DNA of 64,000 nt from Nonomuraea roseoviolacea subsp. carminata (GTDB lineage: Bacteria > Actinomycetota > Actinomycetes > Streptosporangiales > Streptosporangiaceae). Shown here in pieces: positions 14,348 through 22,672 of this stretch (its first letter is position 1; each line of letters starts with the position of its first letter). The position numbers were made by a program, and so were the translations under genes. The notes beneath the pieces were generated by a model that saw nothing but the letters and a program-made list of their open reading frames with translations, was not told the DNA's origin and did not search any database. The stretch spans positions 6,603,001-6,667,000 of the forward strand of contig NZ_JAMZEC010000001.1 in the NCBI RefSeq assembly GCF_024172185.1, given 5' to 3'.

Positions 14348-15856
14348 ATGGTCATGGTGGAAGCGGCGGCCGAACGCGGAAAGCAGCTCTCGTCCCGGGT
14401 GTCCGAAGAAGGGGCGGGCTGGACCTGCGCCCGGATCGGCACGTTCGACGCACTGCGTCCCAAGACCAAGGGATTCACCTGGTTCGATCCCCGCACCCTC
14501 CTGCGGTCGCGCAACGAGATCCTGGCCGGGCTGTTCGGCGACCCGTCGCCCGAGGTCCGCGAGCGCTGGGTGAGCGGACAGCTCGAGGGCGGCGCCGACC
14601 CCGGCTTCCGCATCAGGACCGGCCTCGGCGGCTCCTTCGACTTCCTGCTGCTCGGCGACACCGGCGAGGGTGACGCCTCCCAGTACGCGGTCGTGCCCGG
14701 CCTGCTGCGCGTCGGCCAGGGCACGGCGTTCGCGGTGGTGGCGAGCGACGTCATCTACCCGGCCGGATCAGGCAACGAGTACGGGGACAAGTTCTTCCGC
14801 CCGTACCAGGACTACGACGCCCCCATCTACGCGATCCCCGGCAACCACGACTGGTACGACGGGCTCGGCGGCTTCATGCGGGTCTTCTGCGACGCGCCCC
14901 CGCTCAAGCCCCGCCCGGTCACCGGACGGCTGCGCGGGCTGCTGTGGCGCCGGCCCGAGACCATCGACGAGCCCCGCCTGGCCGAGGCCCGCAAGCTGCG
15001 CGCCCGCCCCGCCCAGCAGGCCGCCGGCCCGGCCGCCCAGCCGGGGCCGTACTGGGCGATCGAGAGCGACAGCCTGCTCGTCGTGGGCGTCGACACGGGC
15101 ATCAAGGGCCTCATCGACCGGCGGCAGACCGCCTGGTTACGCGAGGTGTCGCTGGACCCCAGGCCCAAGATCCTCGTCACCGGCAAGCCCATCTACACGC
15201 GCAACGAGTACAAGCCCTCGCCGCTGGAGGAGGGCGGGACCATCGACGACATCGTCCGCGACCCCCGCCACCGCTACGTGGCCGCCATCGGCGGCGACGT
15301 CCACAACTACCAGCGCTACCCCGTGCGGGTCGGCGACCGGGTCATCCAGTACGTCGTCTCCGGCGGCGGCGGCGCCTTCATGCACGCCACCCACACCATC
15401 GACCGGGTGGACGTCGCCGGCGTCCACGAGGACGACTTCAGGTGCTACCCGCTGCGCGGCGACTCCCTGTCGTTCTACAGCCAGCTCTACGCCCGGCGGC
15501 TCGGCATGAAGTGGCTCTACCTCACGCCCGCCGAGGCGGCCTGCGTCATGTCCGAGCACATCGGCGCGACTCCCGTGCGGCCCGTGGCGTCACCGGTGCG
15601 GATGACGGCGCGGATCAGGTGGGCGGCGCGGCTGCTCGGCGGCCGGCCGTGGCCGCTGCGGCTGCCGGTCGGCCGGGTCTTCCACCGCTACCTGTCCGAA
15701 CTGTCCGACTGGGACACGCCCCCGTTCTTCAAGCAGTTCCTCCGCCTCTCCGTCACCCCGGACACGCTCACCCTCCGCTGCTTCGCCGCCACCGGCTGCC
15801 TGGACCAGGAGCTGGAGCCGCCGCTGGAGGACGAGGTGCGGATCGCATTGTCGTAG
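14348..15856 (+). CDS. Calcineurin-like metallophosphoesterase
   Basis: 502 aa. The metal-binding motifs run in order: GDTGEGD (103-109), ASDVIYPAG (132-140), GNHDWYD (165-171) and GGDVHNYQRYP (near 305-315). The metal-ligand His of the last motif is present. The C-terminal ~130 residues are a less conserved extension (LSDWDTPPFFKQFLRLSV). No signal peptide or membrane helix is visible, so a cytoplasmic phosphoesterase is likely; the substrate is unknown. The start is uncertain: ATG 14348 and ATG 14354 both lack a good ribosome site. Confidence 0.82.
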   Translation: MVMVEAAAERGKQLSSRVSEEGAGWTCARIGTFDALRPKTKGFTWFDPRTLLRSRNEILAGLFGDPSPEVRERWVSGQLEGGADPGFRIRTGLGGSFDFLLLGDTGEGDASQYAVVPGLLRVGQGTAFAVVASDVIYPAGSGNEYGDKFFRPYQDYDAPIYAIPGNHDWYDGLGGFMRVFCDAPPLKPRPVTGRLRGLLWRRPETIDEPRLAEARKLRARPAQQAAGPAAQPGPYWAIESDSLLVVGVDTGIKGLIDRRQTAWLREVSLDPRPKILVTGKPIYTRNEYKPSPLEEGGTIDDIVRDPRHRYVAAIGGDVHNYQRYPVRVGDRVIQYVVSGGGGAFMHATHTIDRVDVAGVHEDDFRCYPLRGDSLSFYSQLYARRLGMKWLYLTPAEAACVMSEHIGATPVRPVASPVRMTARIRWAARLLGGRPWPLRLPVGRVFHRYLSELSDWDTPPFFKQFLRLSVTPDTLTLRCFAATGCLDQELEPPLEDEVRIALS

Positions 15857-15877
15857 GCGCCTGGCACGCTGGGGGGC

Positions 15878-17446
15878 GTGTACGTGGTGGTTGCGGGGGA
15901 CGAGGTGCTCCCCCTGGGGTCTTCCGATGTCACGAGCCCGGCTGATCCGGCAGCGGTCGTGCGGGAGATGGAGCGCGAGCGGCCCCGCTGGGTGTGGGCC
16001 GACACCCGCGAGGACTACGTGCCCCTGCTGCGCGCCGGCGTGCGCGTCTCCCGCTGCCACGACCTGGCCCTGACCGAGGGCCTGCTGCTCGGCTTCGAGG
16101 GCCGCCACGGCGAGCCCCGCTCCGTCCGGGCCGCCCACGCCCGGCTGCGCGGCCTGCCGGTGCCCGAGGAGCGGCCCAGCGAGCCGGACACCCTGTTCGC
16201 GCCCGAGCCGCCGTCCGCCGACCTGGTGGCCGAGGTGCTGGCCGACCAGTTGCGCCGCATCGAGGCGCTGCCCGACCCCGGCCGCTTCCGGCTGCTCGTC
16301 GCGGCCGAGTCGGCGGGCGCGCTCATCGCGGCCGAGATGGGCCACGACGGCATGCCGTGGCGGCGCGACGTGCACGACGCGCTGCTCGCCGACCTGCTCG
16401 GCCCGCGTCCTGTGCACGGCATGCGGCCGGCCCGGCTCCAGGCGCTGGCCGACGAGGTGTCGGCCGCGTTCGGCCACCCGGTCAACCCCGACTCGGTGCA
16501 GCAGCTCGTCAAGGCGTTCAAGGGGGCGGGCGTCGCGCTGAAGAGCACCCGTTCCTGGGAGCTCAAGCAGGTCGACCACCCCGCCGTCGCGCCCCTGCTC
16601 GCCTACAAGGAGCTGGCCCGCCTGCACAGCTTCCACGGCTGGACGTGGGCCGACCAGTGGGTGCGCGGCGGCCGGTTCCGCCCCGAGTACGTGGTGGGCG
16701 GCGTGGTGTCCGGGCGCTGGGCCACCTCGGGCGGCGGGGCGTTGCAGATCCCCAAGGTGATGCGGCGGGTGGTCGTGGCCGACGACGGCTGGACGCTCGT
16801 CGTGGCCGACGCCGCCCAGCTGGAGCCGCGCGTGCTCGCCGCGATGGCCGGCGACGTCGGCCTGGCCAGGGCGGCGGGCGAGATCGACCTCTACTCGGCG
16901 CTGGCCCAGGCGTTCGGCGGCGACCGCGGCCACGCCAAGATCGCGATGCTGTCCGCCATGTACGGCGGCACCAGCGGCGACGCCCCCAAGCTGCTGGCCA
17001 TGATGCGCCAGCGCTTCCCCCGCGCCTACCAGTTCGTCGAGGACGCCGCCAAGGCGGGGGAGGAGGGGCGGCTGGTGCGCTCCTGGCTGGGCCGCACCTG
17101 CCCGCCCCCGTCCGAGCGGTGGCGCGGGCTCGTCTCGGGCCCCGAGGGCGGCCGGGCCGCGCGCGACCGCGGCCGGTTCACCCGCAACTTCGTCGTGCAG
17201 GCCACGGCCGCCGAGTGGGCGCTGGCCCTCATGGCGGTGCTCCGGGGGCTGCTGCCCGACCCGGCCAGGCTGGTGTTCTTCCAGCACGACGAGGTCATGG
17301 TGCACTGTCCCCTGGAGCAGGCGCCGGAGGTGGCCGAGGCGGTGTCCGCGGCGGCGGAGGAGGCGACGCGGCTCATGTTCGGCCGCACGCCGGTGCGCTT
17401 CCCCATGGAGGCGGTCGCGGTCTCGTCCTACGCCGACGCCAAGTGA
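15878..17446 (+). CDS. Short family-A DNA polymerase
   Basis: 522 aa, much shorter than PolA. Family-A motifs are present: motif A VVADAAQLEPRVLAAMAGD (D-x-x-Q-x-E-x-R type), motif B RGHAKIAMLSAMYGG (with Lys and the Tyr-Gly), and motif C FFQHDEVMVHCP. The N-terminal ~200 residues occupy the 3'-5' exonuclease position but show few intact DEDD acidic residues, so proofreading may be lost. There is no 5' nuclease domain. Such proteins are annotated as bifunctional exonuclease/polymerase and may act in repair. GTG 15878 is preceded by a G-rich GGGGGG at 1 nt, which is weak. Confidence 0.85.
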   Translation: MYVVVAGDEVLPLGSSDVTSPADPAAVVREMERERPRWVWADTREDYVPLLRAGVRVSRCHDLALTEGLLLGFEGRHGEPRSVRAAHARLRGLPVPEERPSEPDTLFAPEPPSADLVAEVLADQLRRIEALPDPGRFRLLVAAESAGALIAAEMGHDGMPWRRDVHDALLADLLGPRPVHGMRPARLQALADEVSAAFGHPVNPDSVQQLVKAFKGAGVALKSTRSWELKQVDHPAVAPLLAYKELARLHSFHGWTWADQWVRGGRFRPEYVVGGVVSGRWATSGGGALQIPKVMRRVVVADDGWTLVVADAAQLEPRVLAAMAGDVGLARAAGEIDLYSALAQAFGGDRGHAKIAMLSAMYGGTSGDAPKLLAMMRQRFPRAYQFVEDAAKAGEEGRLVRSWLGRTCPPPSERWRGLVSGPEGGRAARDRGRFTRNFVVQATAAEWALALMAVLRGLLPDPARLVFFQHDEVMVHCPLEQAPEVAEAVSAAAEEATRLMFGRTPVRFPMEAVAVSSYADAK

Positions 17447-17462
17447 GCCATCGAGGCGTGAG

Positions 17463-17553
17463 TCCTACGCCGTCGGCGCGCGACGCACCGGGGAGGCTCT
17501 ACGCCGCGGGCGCGTGACGCACTGGGAGGCTCTACGCCGCGGGCGCCTGACGC
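17463..17553. repeat. 33-bp tandem repeat at the polymerase/MFS junction
   Basis: A unit starting GGGAGGCTCTACGCCGCGGG recurs at 17491 and 17524 with 29 of 30 identical bases. A degraded third copy begins near 17463. The last copy includes the stop codon of the convergent MFS gene, so the duplication copied the MFS 3' end. Confidence 0.75.
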
Positions 17554-18806
17554 CTGGTGAGGACCAGCCAGAGGGCGGCCACCGTCACCATCAGCCCGAC
17601 CACCAGCCCCAGCACCCCGTACGACAGCCCGCCCACGATCGCGCCGGCCACGACCGTGCCGGTGGCGCCGCAGACGTTCATCAGCAGGTCCGACAGGCCC
17701 TGCACGGCGGGCCGGCGCTCCACCGGCACCGACTCGCTGAGCAGCGCCGACCCGGCGACCAGCCCGCACGACCAGCCGAGCCCGAGCAGCACCAGCGCCG
17801 TGGTGACCTGCCACACGCGGTGGCCGGCCGTGCCCGCCAGGCACGCGGCGCTCAGCAGCAGCGACATGCCGAGCAGCAGCACCGGCACCTTGCCCGCCTT
17901 GTCCGACAGCCAGCCGACCACGGGCGACAGGACGTACATGCCGGCGATGTGCAGGCTGATCACCAGGCCGATGACGTCGAGGGCCGAGCCGTCGTGGTGC
18001 AGCTTCACCGGGGTCATCGACATCACCGACACCATCGCGGTGTGGCTGACCGCGACCATGACGAGCGCCCGCCGGGCCATCGGCGTGGAGCGCAGCGTCT
18101 CCCACGCCGGGCCGATCGTCCGCACGCGGCCGGCGGGCACGGGGCGGGCGCCGTCGCGCTCGCGCGCCAGCTTGAGCGGGTCGGGGCGCAGCCCGGCCGC
18201 CACGATCACCAGCGCCCCGGCGAACGCCAGGGCCGCGAACGCGAACGGCCCGGCCTTGTCCACCAGGCCCAGGTCGATGCCGATCCGGTCGGTGGGCTGG
18301 GCCAGGTTCGGCCCGGCGACGGAGCCGACGGTGGCCGCCCACACCACGAGCGACAGGTGGCGGCCGGCGTGCCCCTCGGGCGACAGGTCGGTCGCGGAGT
18401 AGCGGGCCGCGAGGTTGCCGGCGCTGCCGCCGCCGACCAGGACGAGTCCGGCGAGCAGGAGCGGCCAGCTGCGGATCGAGATGGCGGCGACGGACAGCAC
18501 GCAGCCGGCCAGCGCCGCCACGTACGCCAGCGACAGGCCGGCCCGCCGTCCGCCGCGCGCGGCCGCCTTGGCCGCCGGGAGCGCCAGCAGCGCCGCCCCG
18601 AGCACGGTCGCGGTGCCCGCGAAGCCGCTGATGACGGTCGAGCCGGACAGCTCGTCCACCACCACGGAGCTCAGCGCCAGGCCGACCGCGACGCCCACGC
18701 CGCCGACGATCTGCGCGCCGGACAGGACGGCCAGGGTACGACGCTGAATGCGGCGAATATCCTCACTGGAGGAAATCGATGATGATTTTGTGGGGGCGCT
18801 GGTCAC
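17532..18806 (-). CDS. Major facilitator superfamily transporter
   Basis: 424 aa, about 12 membrane helices in two halves joined by a loop near residues 190-215. An early VVVDELSGSTVISGFAGT and a loop-2/3-like GGRRAGLSLAYV are visible. The layout fits a drug/proton-antiport-type exporter, but no substrate signature is present. GTG 18806 is chosen over TTG 18851 because GGGAG lies about 9 nt upstream. Its last codons lie inside a 33-bp tandem repeat. Confidence 0.83.
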   Translation of the reverse strand: MTSAPTKSSSISSSEDIRRIQRRTLAVLSGAQIVGGVGVAVGLALSSVVVDELSGSTVISGFAGTATVLGAALLALPAAKAAARGGRRAGLSLAYVAALAGCVLSVAAISIRSWPLLLAGLVLVGGGSAGNLAARYSATDLSPEGHAGRHLSLVVWAATVGSVAGPNLAQPTDRIGIDLGLVDKAGPFAFAALAFAGALVIVAAGLRPDPLKLARERDGARPVPAGRVRTIGPAWETLRSTPMARRALVMVAVSHTAMVSVMSMTPVKLHHDGSALDVIGLVISLHIAGMYVLSPVVGWLSDKAGKVPVLLLGMSLLLSAACLAGTAGHRVWQVTTALVLLGLGWSCGLVAGSALLSESVPVERRPAVQGLSDLLMNVCGATGTVVAGAIVGGLSYGVLGLVVGLMVTVAALWLVLTRRQAPAA

Positions 18807-18911
18807 CCGTGAAGTCTCCCATAGCCCACAAGATCCTCCCAAAGAGGACAAGGCGCCTTTCGACTGCCGGCCGGCCCTATTCCGCGCGTTCCGGCGTGTT
18901 CCGCGGCGGGG

Positions 18912-19859
18912 TCAGAGCACGGTGACCGGGTCGCCCTGGGTCAGGACGCCGGGGCCGTCCGGGATGAGGTTGACGCCGAACCAGACCTTCCCGTCCCACC
19001 GGCGGTGCCGGGCGAGCGTGCGCGTGGGCTCCTTGCCCTTGGCGAGCGTCACCGGGTCGATCGTCGGCAGCACGCAGCGGTCGCAGCCCTTGCTGACCCG
19101 GAAGTCCACCTCGCCGATCCGCACCCGCTTCCAGGTGTCCTCGTCGAACGGCTCCGCCACGCCGTCGATCACCACGTTGGGCCGGAACCGGCGCATCGAC
19201 AGCGGCGGCCGGGGCTCCTCGCCCCGCTCGGCGGCCGTCTCGGCGACCCAGGCGTTGAGCCGGTCGAGGGAGGCGGTGGTGGTGAGCAGCAGCGGGTAGG
19301 CGTCGGCGAGGCTCACGCGGTCCTCCGGCCGGCTGTAGAGGGGATCGACGGGACGGCCGCGCGGGTCGTCCTGCCAGGCCAGGCGGACGGGCTCCCCGAG
19401 CAGCTCCGACAGCCACGCCGCCGCCGCGTCGCCGCAGTCGGCCAGGTCCAGGACCTCCTTGGGGTAGGCCACCGTGATCCTGCGGCCCGTCCGACCGGGC
19501 TCCCCGCCGGGGATGACGCGCAGGGGCGCGGCGTGCGGCCCGGTAAGGGTCAGCGCGCCGCTCGCGCTCGCGCTCGCGCTCGCGGTCCCGGCCCCGGCCC
19601 CGGCCTCGGCGAGCGCGCCGCCCGTGGTCGCGTCTCCGGTGAGCGGGCCGCCCGCCCGCGCGTCCCCGTCAGGGCCGTCGAACCGGGCCGTGCACGCGAG
19701 CAGCCGCGCGTGCGTGCGCGCCGTCAGCACCTTGCCGTCGCCGCCCACCACGACGAAACGCCGGTCGCCGGCGAGCCCCCACGGCTCCACCACGGCCCGC
19801 CGCACCTCGTGGCCGCTCGTGGACTTCACCGGGTAGAAATGGATGCTCGCCAGCCTCAT
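18912..19859 (-). CDS. MOSC-domain protein (MOSC_N fused to MOSC)
   Basis: 315 aa. The N-terminal beta-barrel (MRLASIHFYPVKSTSGHEV, 1-19) is followed by a MOSC domain from about residue 165, which has FRPNVVIDG and the conserved-Cys segment SKGCDRCVLPTIDP. MOSC proteins bind or transfer the molybdenum-cofactor sulfur, as in mARC and YcbX-type reductases. An insertion of about 20 Gly/Ala/Ser residues near 88-108 coincides with a GCGCTC microsatellite at 19558-19584. No redox ferredoxin domain is attached. A molybdenum hydroxylase is encoded 10 kb away, but a link is only inference. Confidence 0.85.
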   Translation of the reverse strand: MRLASIHFYPVKSTSGHEVRRAVVEPWGLAGDRRFVVVGGDGKVLTARTHARLLACTARFDGPDGDARAGGPLTGDATTGGALAEAGAGAGTASASASASGALTLTGPHAAPLRVIPGGEPGRTGRRITVAYPKEVLDLADCGDAAAAWLSELLGEPVRLAWQDDPRGRPVDPLYSRPEDRVSLADAYPLLLTTTASLDRLNAWVAETAAERGEEPRPPLSMRRFRPNVVIDGVAEPFDEDTWKRVRIGEVDFRVSKGCDRCVLPTIDPVTLAKGKEPTRTLARHRRWDGKVWFGVNLIPDGPGVLTQGDPVTVL

Positions 19860-19925
19860 GCGTGGACGGTACCGCACGGCCCACGCCGCCCCGCGCGGCA
19901 CCCGCCGCCCCCGGTCCTCCCGGCG

Positions 19926-20046
19926 GGACGGGCTCCCGGGTTCCGGCCGGGACGGGCTTCGGGAGGCGTCACGGGCTTCGGACGGGACGGGTTCCGGGGG
20001 CGCCAGGGCTCCGGACGGGAGACGTTCCCGGAGGCGTCAGGACGTC
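19926..20046. repeat. Degenerate ~34-bp tandem repeat at the kinase 3' end
   Basis: Units beginning GGACGGG with internal GGAGGCGTCA or GGGGCGCCA and ending CGGACG recur three to four times, diverging leftward. The last unit runs into the stop codon of the Ser/Thr kinase gene. The rest of 19860-20036 contains no gene. Confidence 0.55.
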
Positions 20047-22529
20047 GGGCGGAACGTCTCCAGGAACACCTTGCGCGTCTGGGCCTGGTCGTCCCAGTTC
20101 AGCTCCGGCATGTCGAACGTGATCTTGAATGCGGTCTTGTCGTCGATCGTCACGTACCGGGTCAGCGCGTGCATCGGGACGCCGTTGGAGCGCGTGTAGG
20201 TGTACTCCCAGTCCGCGGCCTTCCACGTGCGGAACTGCGCCGCCTGGAGCTGCACCTGGATGTAGCCCTCGACGCCGCCGTCCGCCTCGGCCCGGCCCAG
20301 CTCGCCCAGGCCGCCGTCCTGCTGCGGCGGCACCGGCTCGACCACGATCCGCATGCCCGAGTCCTTCGGCCCCGCGAACGTCGTCCCGTCGCCGGACGTG
20401 GCCGGCTTCCAGGCGGCGGGCACGGCGGCCTTGAAGCCCGGCGGCGTGTGCTCCTTGTAGCCCTCGGGCACGGCCGCCACCTGAAGCGGTGCCGCGGTCT
20501 CGGCGGGCTCCGAAGTGGCCCCCGAGGTCGCCGACGTCGCCGGCGACGGGGGAGGGGAGCCCGAGCCGGACGCGAGCACCACGGTGGCCGTCACGACGGC
20601 GCCCACGGCGGCCACCGAGGCGAGGACCAGGCGCAGCGTCGGCCTACCGTCGCGAAGCCACGGGCCCTCGTCGTCGCTCGGCCGCCGCCTGCCCTTCCCC
20701 GGGCGCGCGCCGTCGCCGGGCGGCGCGGACGGGCGGCGCCGCCGTACGTCGGCCGACAGGTCGCGGGAGTGCTCGCGCAGGTGGTCCTCGGAGGCCAGCG
20801 GCCAGGGGGCGGCGCGGCTGTCCGTGGTCAGCGGCAGGATCGGCTGCGGTCCCCGGCGCGGGCCGGACAGGGCGTTCGGGCCCGGAGGGTCGCCGAAGAG
20901 GGCGGCGGCGTCCAGGCGCTCGTCCGTGCCGGCGGCGGCCTGCAGCCGCCCCGCGAGACTCGGCGAATCGCCCGCCCCCGCGGTTCCGGGAGTCCCCGCG
21001 GTGGAGGGGCCGGAAAGGCCGGAGCCGCCGGGCCTTCCCGAGAGCGCGTCAGGGCCGGAAGCTCCCGCGGGTCCGAAGCCGTCCGAAGTCCTGAAGCCGC
21101 CCGAAGCCCCCGAAGTGCCTGGAGCGCCGAAACCGCCCGAAGCATCCGACATGCCGGTGAAGCCGCCCGAAGCCGCCGACGGGCCGGGCGCTCTGAAGCC
21201 GCCCGAGGCGTCCGGCGTACTTACCAAGCCGCCCGGAGCCGCCGACGGGCCCGGGGCTCTGAAGCCGCCCGAGGCGTCCGGCGTACCTGCGAAGCCGCCC
21301 GGAGCCGCCGACGGGCCCGGGGCTCCGAAACCGCCTGAGGCGTCCGGTGGGCGAGGGGGCAGGGGTCCCGACGCGCTGCCGAAGGCGTCGAAGCCCTGGG
21401 GCGGCGCCGGGATCCGGTCGGTGGGGTGACCTCCCGACGCGCCCCCCAGTGAGTCGTAGCCCCCCGCGTACGGCCCCGCCGCGTCGCCCGAGCCCAGGCC
21501 CGGGTCGTACGGCACGCGCACCGGCCCCGACGGTGTCTCCACGATGCGCGAGGGCATCGGCCCGGACGGCGGGTCGAGCGGCGGCAGCAGCCCGGACGGC
21601 GCCGGGTCGGGCTGCGCGGGCAGGGGCGACGACGGCGCCTCCGGGTTGCGCGGCCGGACGGAGCCGTTGGACAGCAGGATGTGTTCGAGCGCGTCGGTGA
21701 CCTGCCCGGCGGTGAGCCGCTCGGCCGGGTTCTTGCGCAGCAGCCCCTCGATGACGGGCAGCAGCGCCCCGGCGCGCTGCGGCCGGACCGGGTCCTGCGT
21801 CAGCACCGCGCCGAGCACGGCGATCGCGTCCGGCCCCTCGTACGGCGGGCGTCCCTCGACGGCCGCGTACAGGGTCGCGCCGAACGACCACAGGTCGGCC
21901 GCCGCCGTGATGGCCTGGCCCGACAGCCGCTCCGGCGGCACGTACGCGGGCGAGCCCATGAGCAGCCCCGTCTGCGTGATCGTGACGTCGCCCTCGATGG
22001 CGGCGATGCCGAAGTCGGTGAGCACCACCCGGTCGGCGGTGAGCAGCACGTTGCCCGGCTTGACGTCGCGGTGCAGGATGCCCGCCGCGTGGGCGTGCCG
22101 CAGCGCGTCGAGCACCCGGATGCCGATCTCCGTGGCCTGCGCCACCGGCAGCGGGCCGCTCTGCCGTACGGCCTGCTCCAGCGACCAGGCGCGGAACAGC
22201 TCCATGACGATCCAGGGCCGGCCGTCCTCCTCGACCACGTCGTGGACGGTCACGATGCCCGGATGCGTCAGCCGCGCGGCCGAGCGGGCCTCGCGCAGCA
22301 TGCGCCGGTAGGCCACCTGCTTGCCCGCGTGGTCCAGCCCGAACGGCAGGATCAGCTCCTTGACGGCCACGTCACGGTCGAGCAGCACGTCGTGCGCCTG
22401 CCACACCATGCCCATGCCGCCCCGGCCGACCGGCGACATCAGCCTGTAGCGCCGGCCGATCAGGCGTCCCTGGTTCTGCGACACGTCCCCCTGTGTGCCG
22501 GGCCCGCCGAGCAACCGGTCGGCTGCCAT
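20037..22529 (-). CDS. Membrane Ser/Thr protein kinase with repeat-rich linker
   Basis: 830 aa. The cytoplasmic PknB-type kinase domain spans about 28-290: Gly-rich GRGGMG, VAVK with K57, HRDVKPGN (153-160), DFG (172-174) and PPE (199-200) in place of APE. The juxtamembrane region (about 300-600) is Pro/Gly/Ser-rich, with four to five 22-residue repeats of the type DASGGFRAPGPSAAPGG. One membrane helix (LVLASVAAVGAVVTATVVLA) leads to an extracellular domain of about 190 residues without PASTA repeats. ATG 22529 is preceded by GGCGGAA; TTG 22541 is an alternative. The external domain is unrecognised and presumably senses a signal. Confidence 0.9.
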   Translation of the reverse strand: MAADRLLGGPGTQGDVSQNQGRLIGRRYRLMSPVGRGGMGMVWQAHDVLLDRDVAVKELILPFGLDHAGKQVAYRRMLREARSAARLTHPGIVTVHDVVEEDGRPWIVMELFRAWSLEQAVRQSGPLPVAQATEIGIRVLDALRHAHAAGILHRDVKPGNVLLTADRVVLTDFGIAAIEGDVTITQTGLLMGSPAYVPPERLSGQAITAAADLWSFGATLYAAVEGRPPYEGPDAIAVLGAVLTQDPVRPQRAGALLPVIEGLLRKNPAERLTAGQVTDALEHILLSNGSVRPRNPEAPSSPLPAQPDPAPSGLLPPLDPPSGPMPSRIVETPSGPVRVPYDPGLGSGDAAGPYAGGYDSLGGASGGHPTDRIPAPPQGFDAFGSASGPLPPRPPDASGGFGAPGPSAAPGGFAGTPDASGGFRAPGPSAAPGGLVSTPDASGGFRAPGPSAASGGFTGMSDASGGFGAPGTSGASGGFRTSDGFGPAGASGPDALSGRPGGSGLSGPSTAGTPGTAGAGDSPSLAGRLQAAAGTDERLDAAALFGDPPGPNALSGPRRGPQPILPLTTDSRAAPWPLASEDHLREHSRDLSADVRRRRPSAPPGDGARPGKGRRRPSDDEGPWLRDGRPTLRLVLASVAAVGAVVTATVVLASGSGSPPPSPATSATSGATSEPAETAAPLQVAAVPEGYKEHTPPGFKAAVPAAWKPATSGDGTTFAGPKDSGMRIVVEPVPPQQDGGLGELGRAEADGGVEGYIQVQLQAAQFRTWKAADWEYTYTRSNGVPMHALTRYVTIDDKTAFKITFDMPELNWDDQAQTRKVFLETFRPTS
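21100..21345. repeat. 66-bp coding tandem repeat in the kinase gene
   Basis: About four in-frame 66-bp units encode 22-residue copies of SGGF(R/G)APGPSAAPGG-type sequence. Adjacent copies are near identical, for example GCCGCCCGAGGCGTCCGGCG recurring 66 bp apart, which indicates recent expansion. Copy number may vary between strains. Confidence 0.75.
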
Positions 22530-22672
22530 TTCCGCCCCCAAAGTTCTCCCGCCTCATGGGTCACATGCGTCGCGCCGCGCTTCCAGATTATGAGGTTCGA
22601 CACGATATAGGCACGCCATTCCGGAACGGAAGCAGCATCAAGTCCTGACAAATCCCATTACGTCCGGAAATA

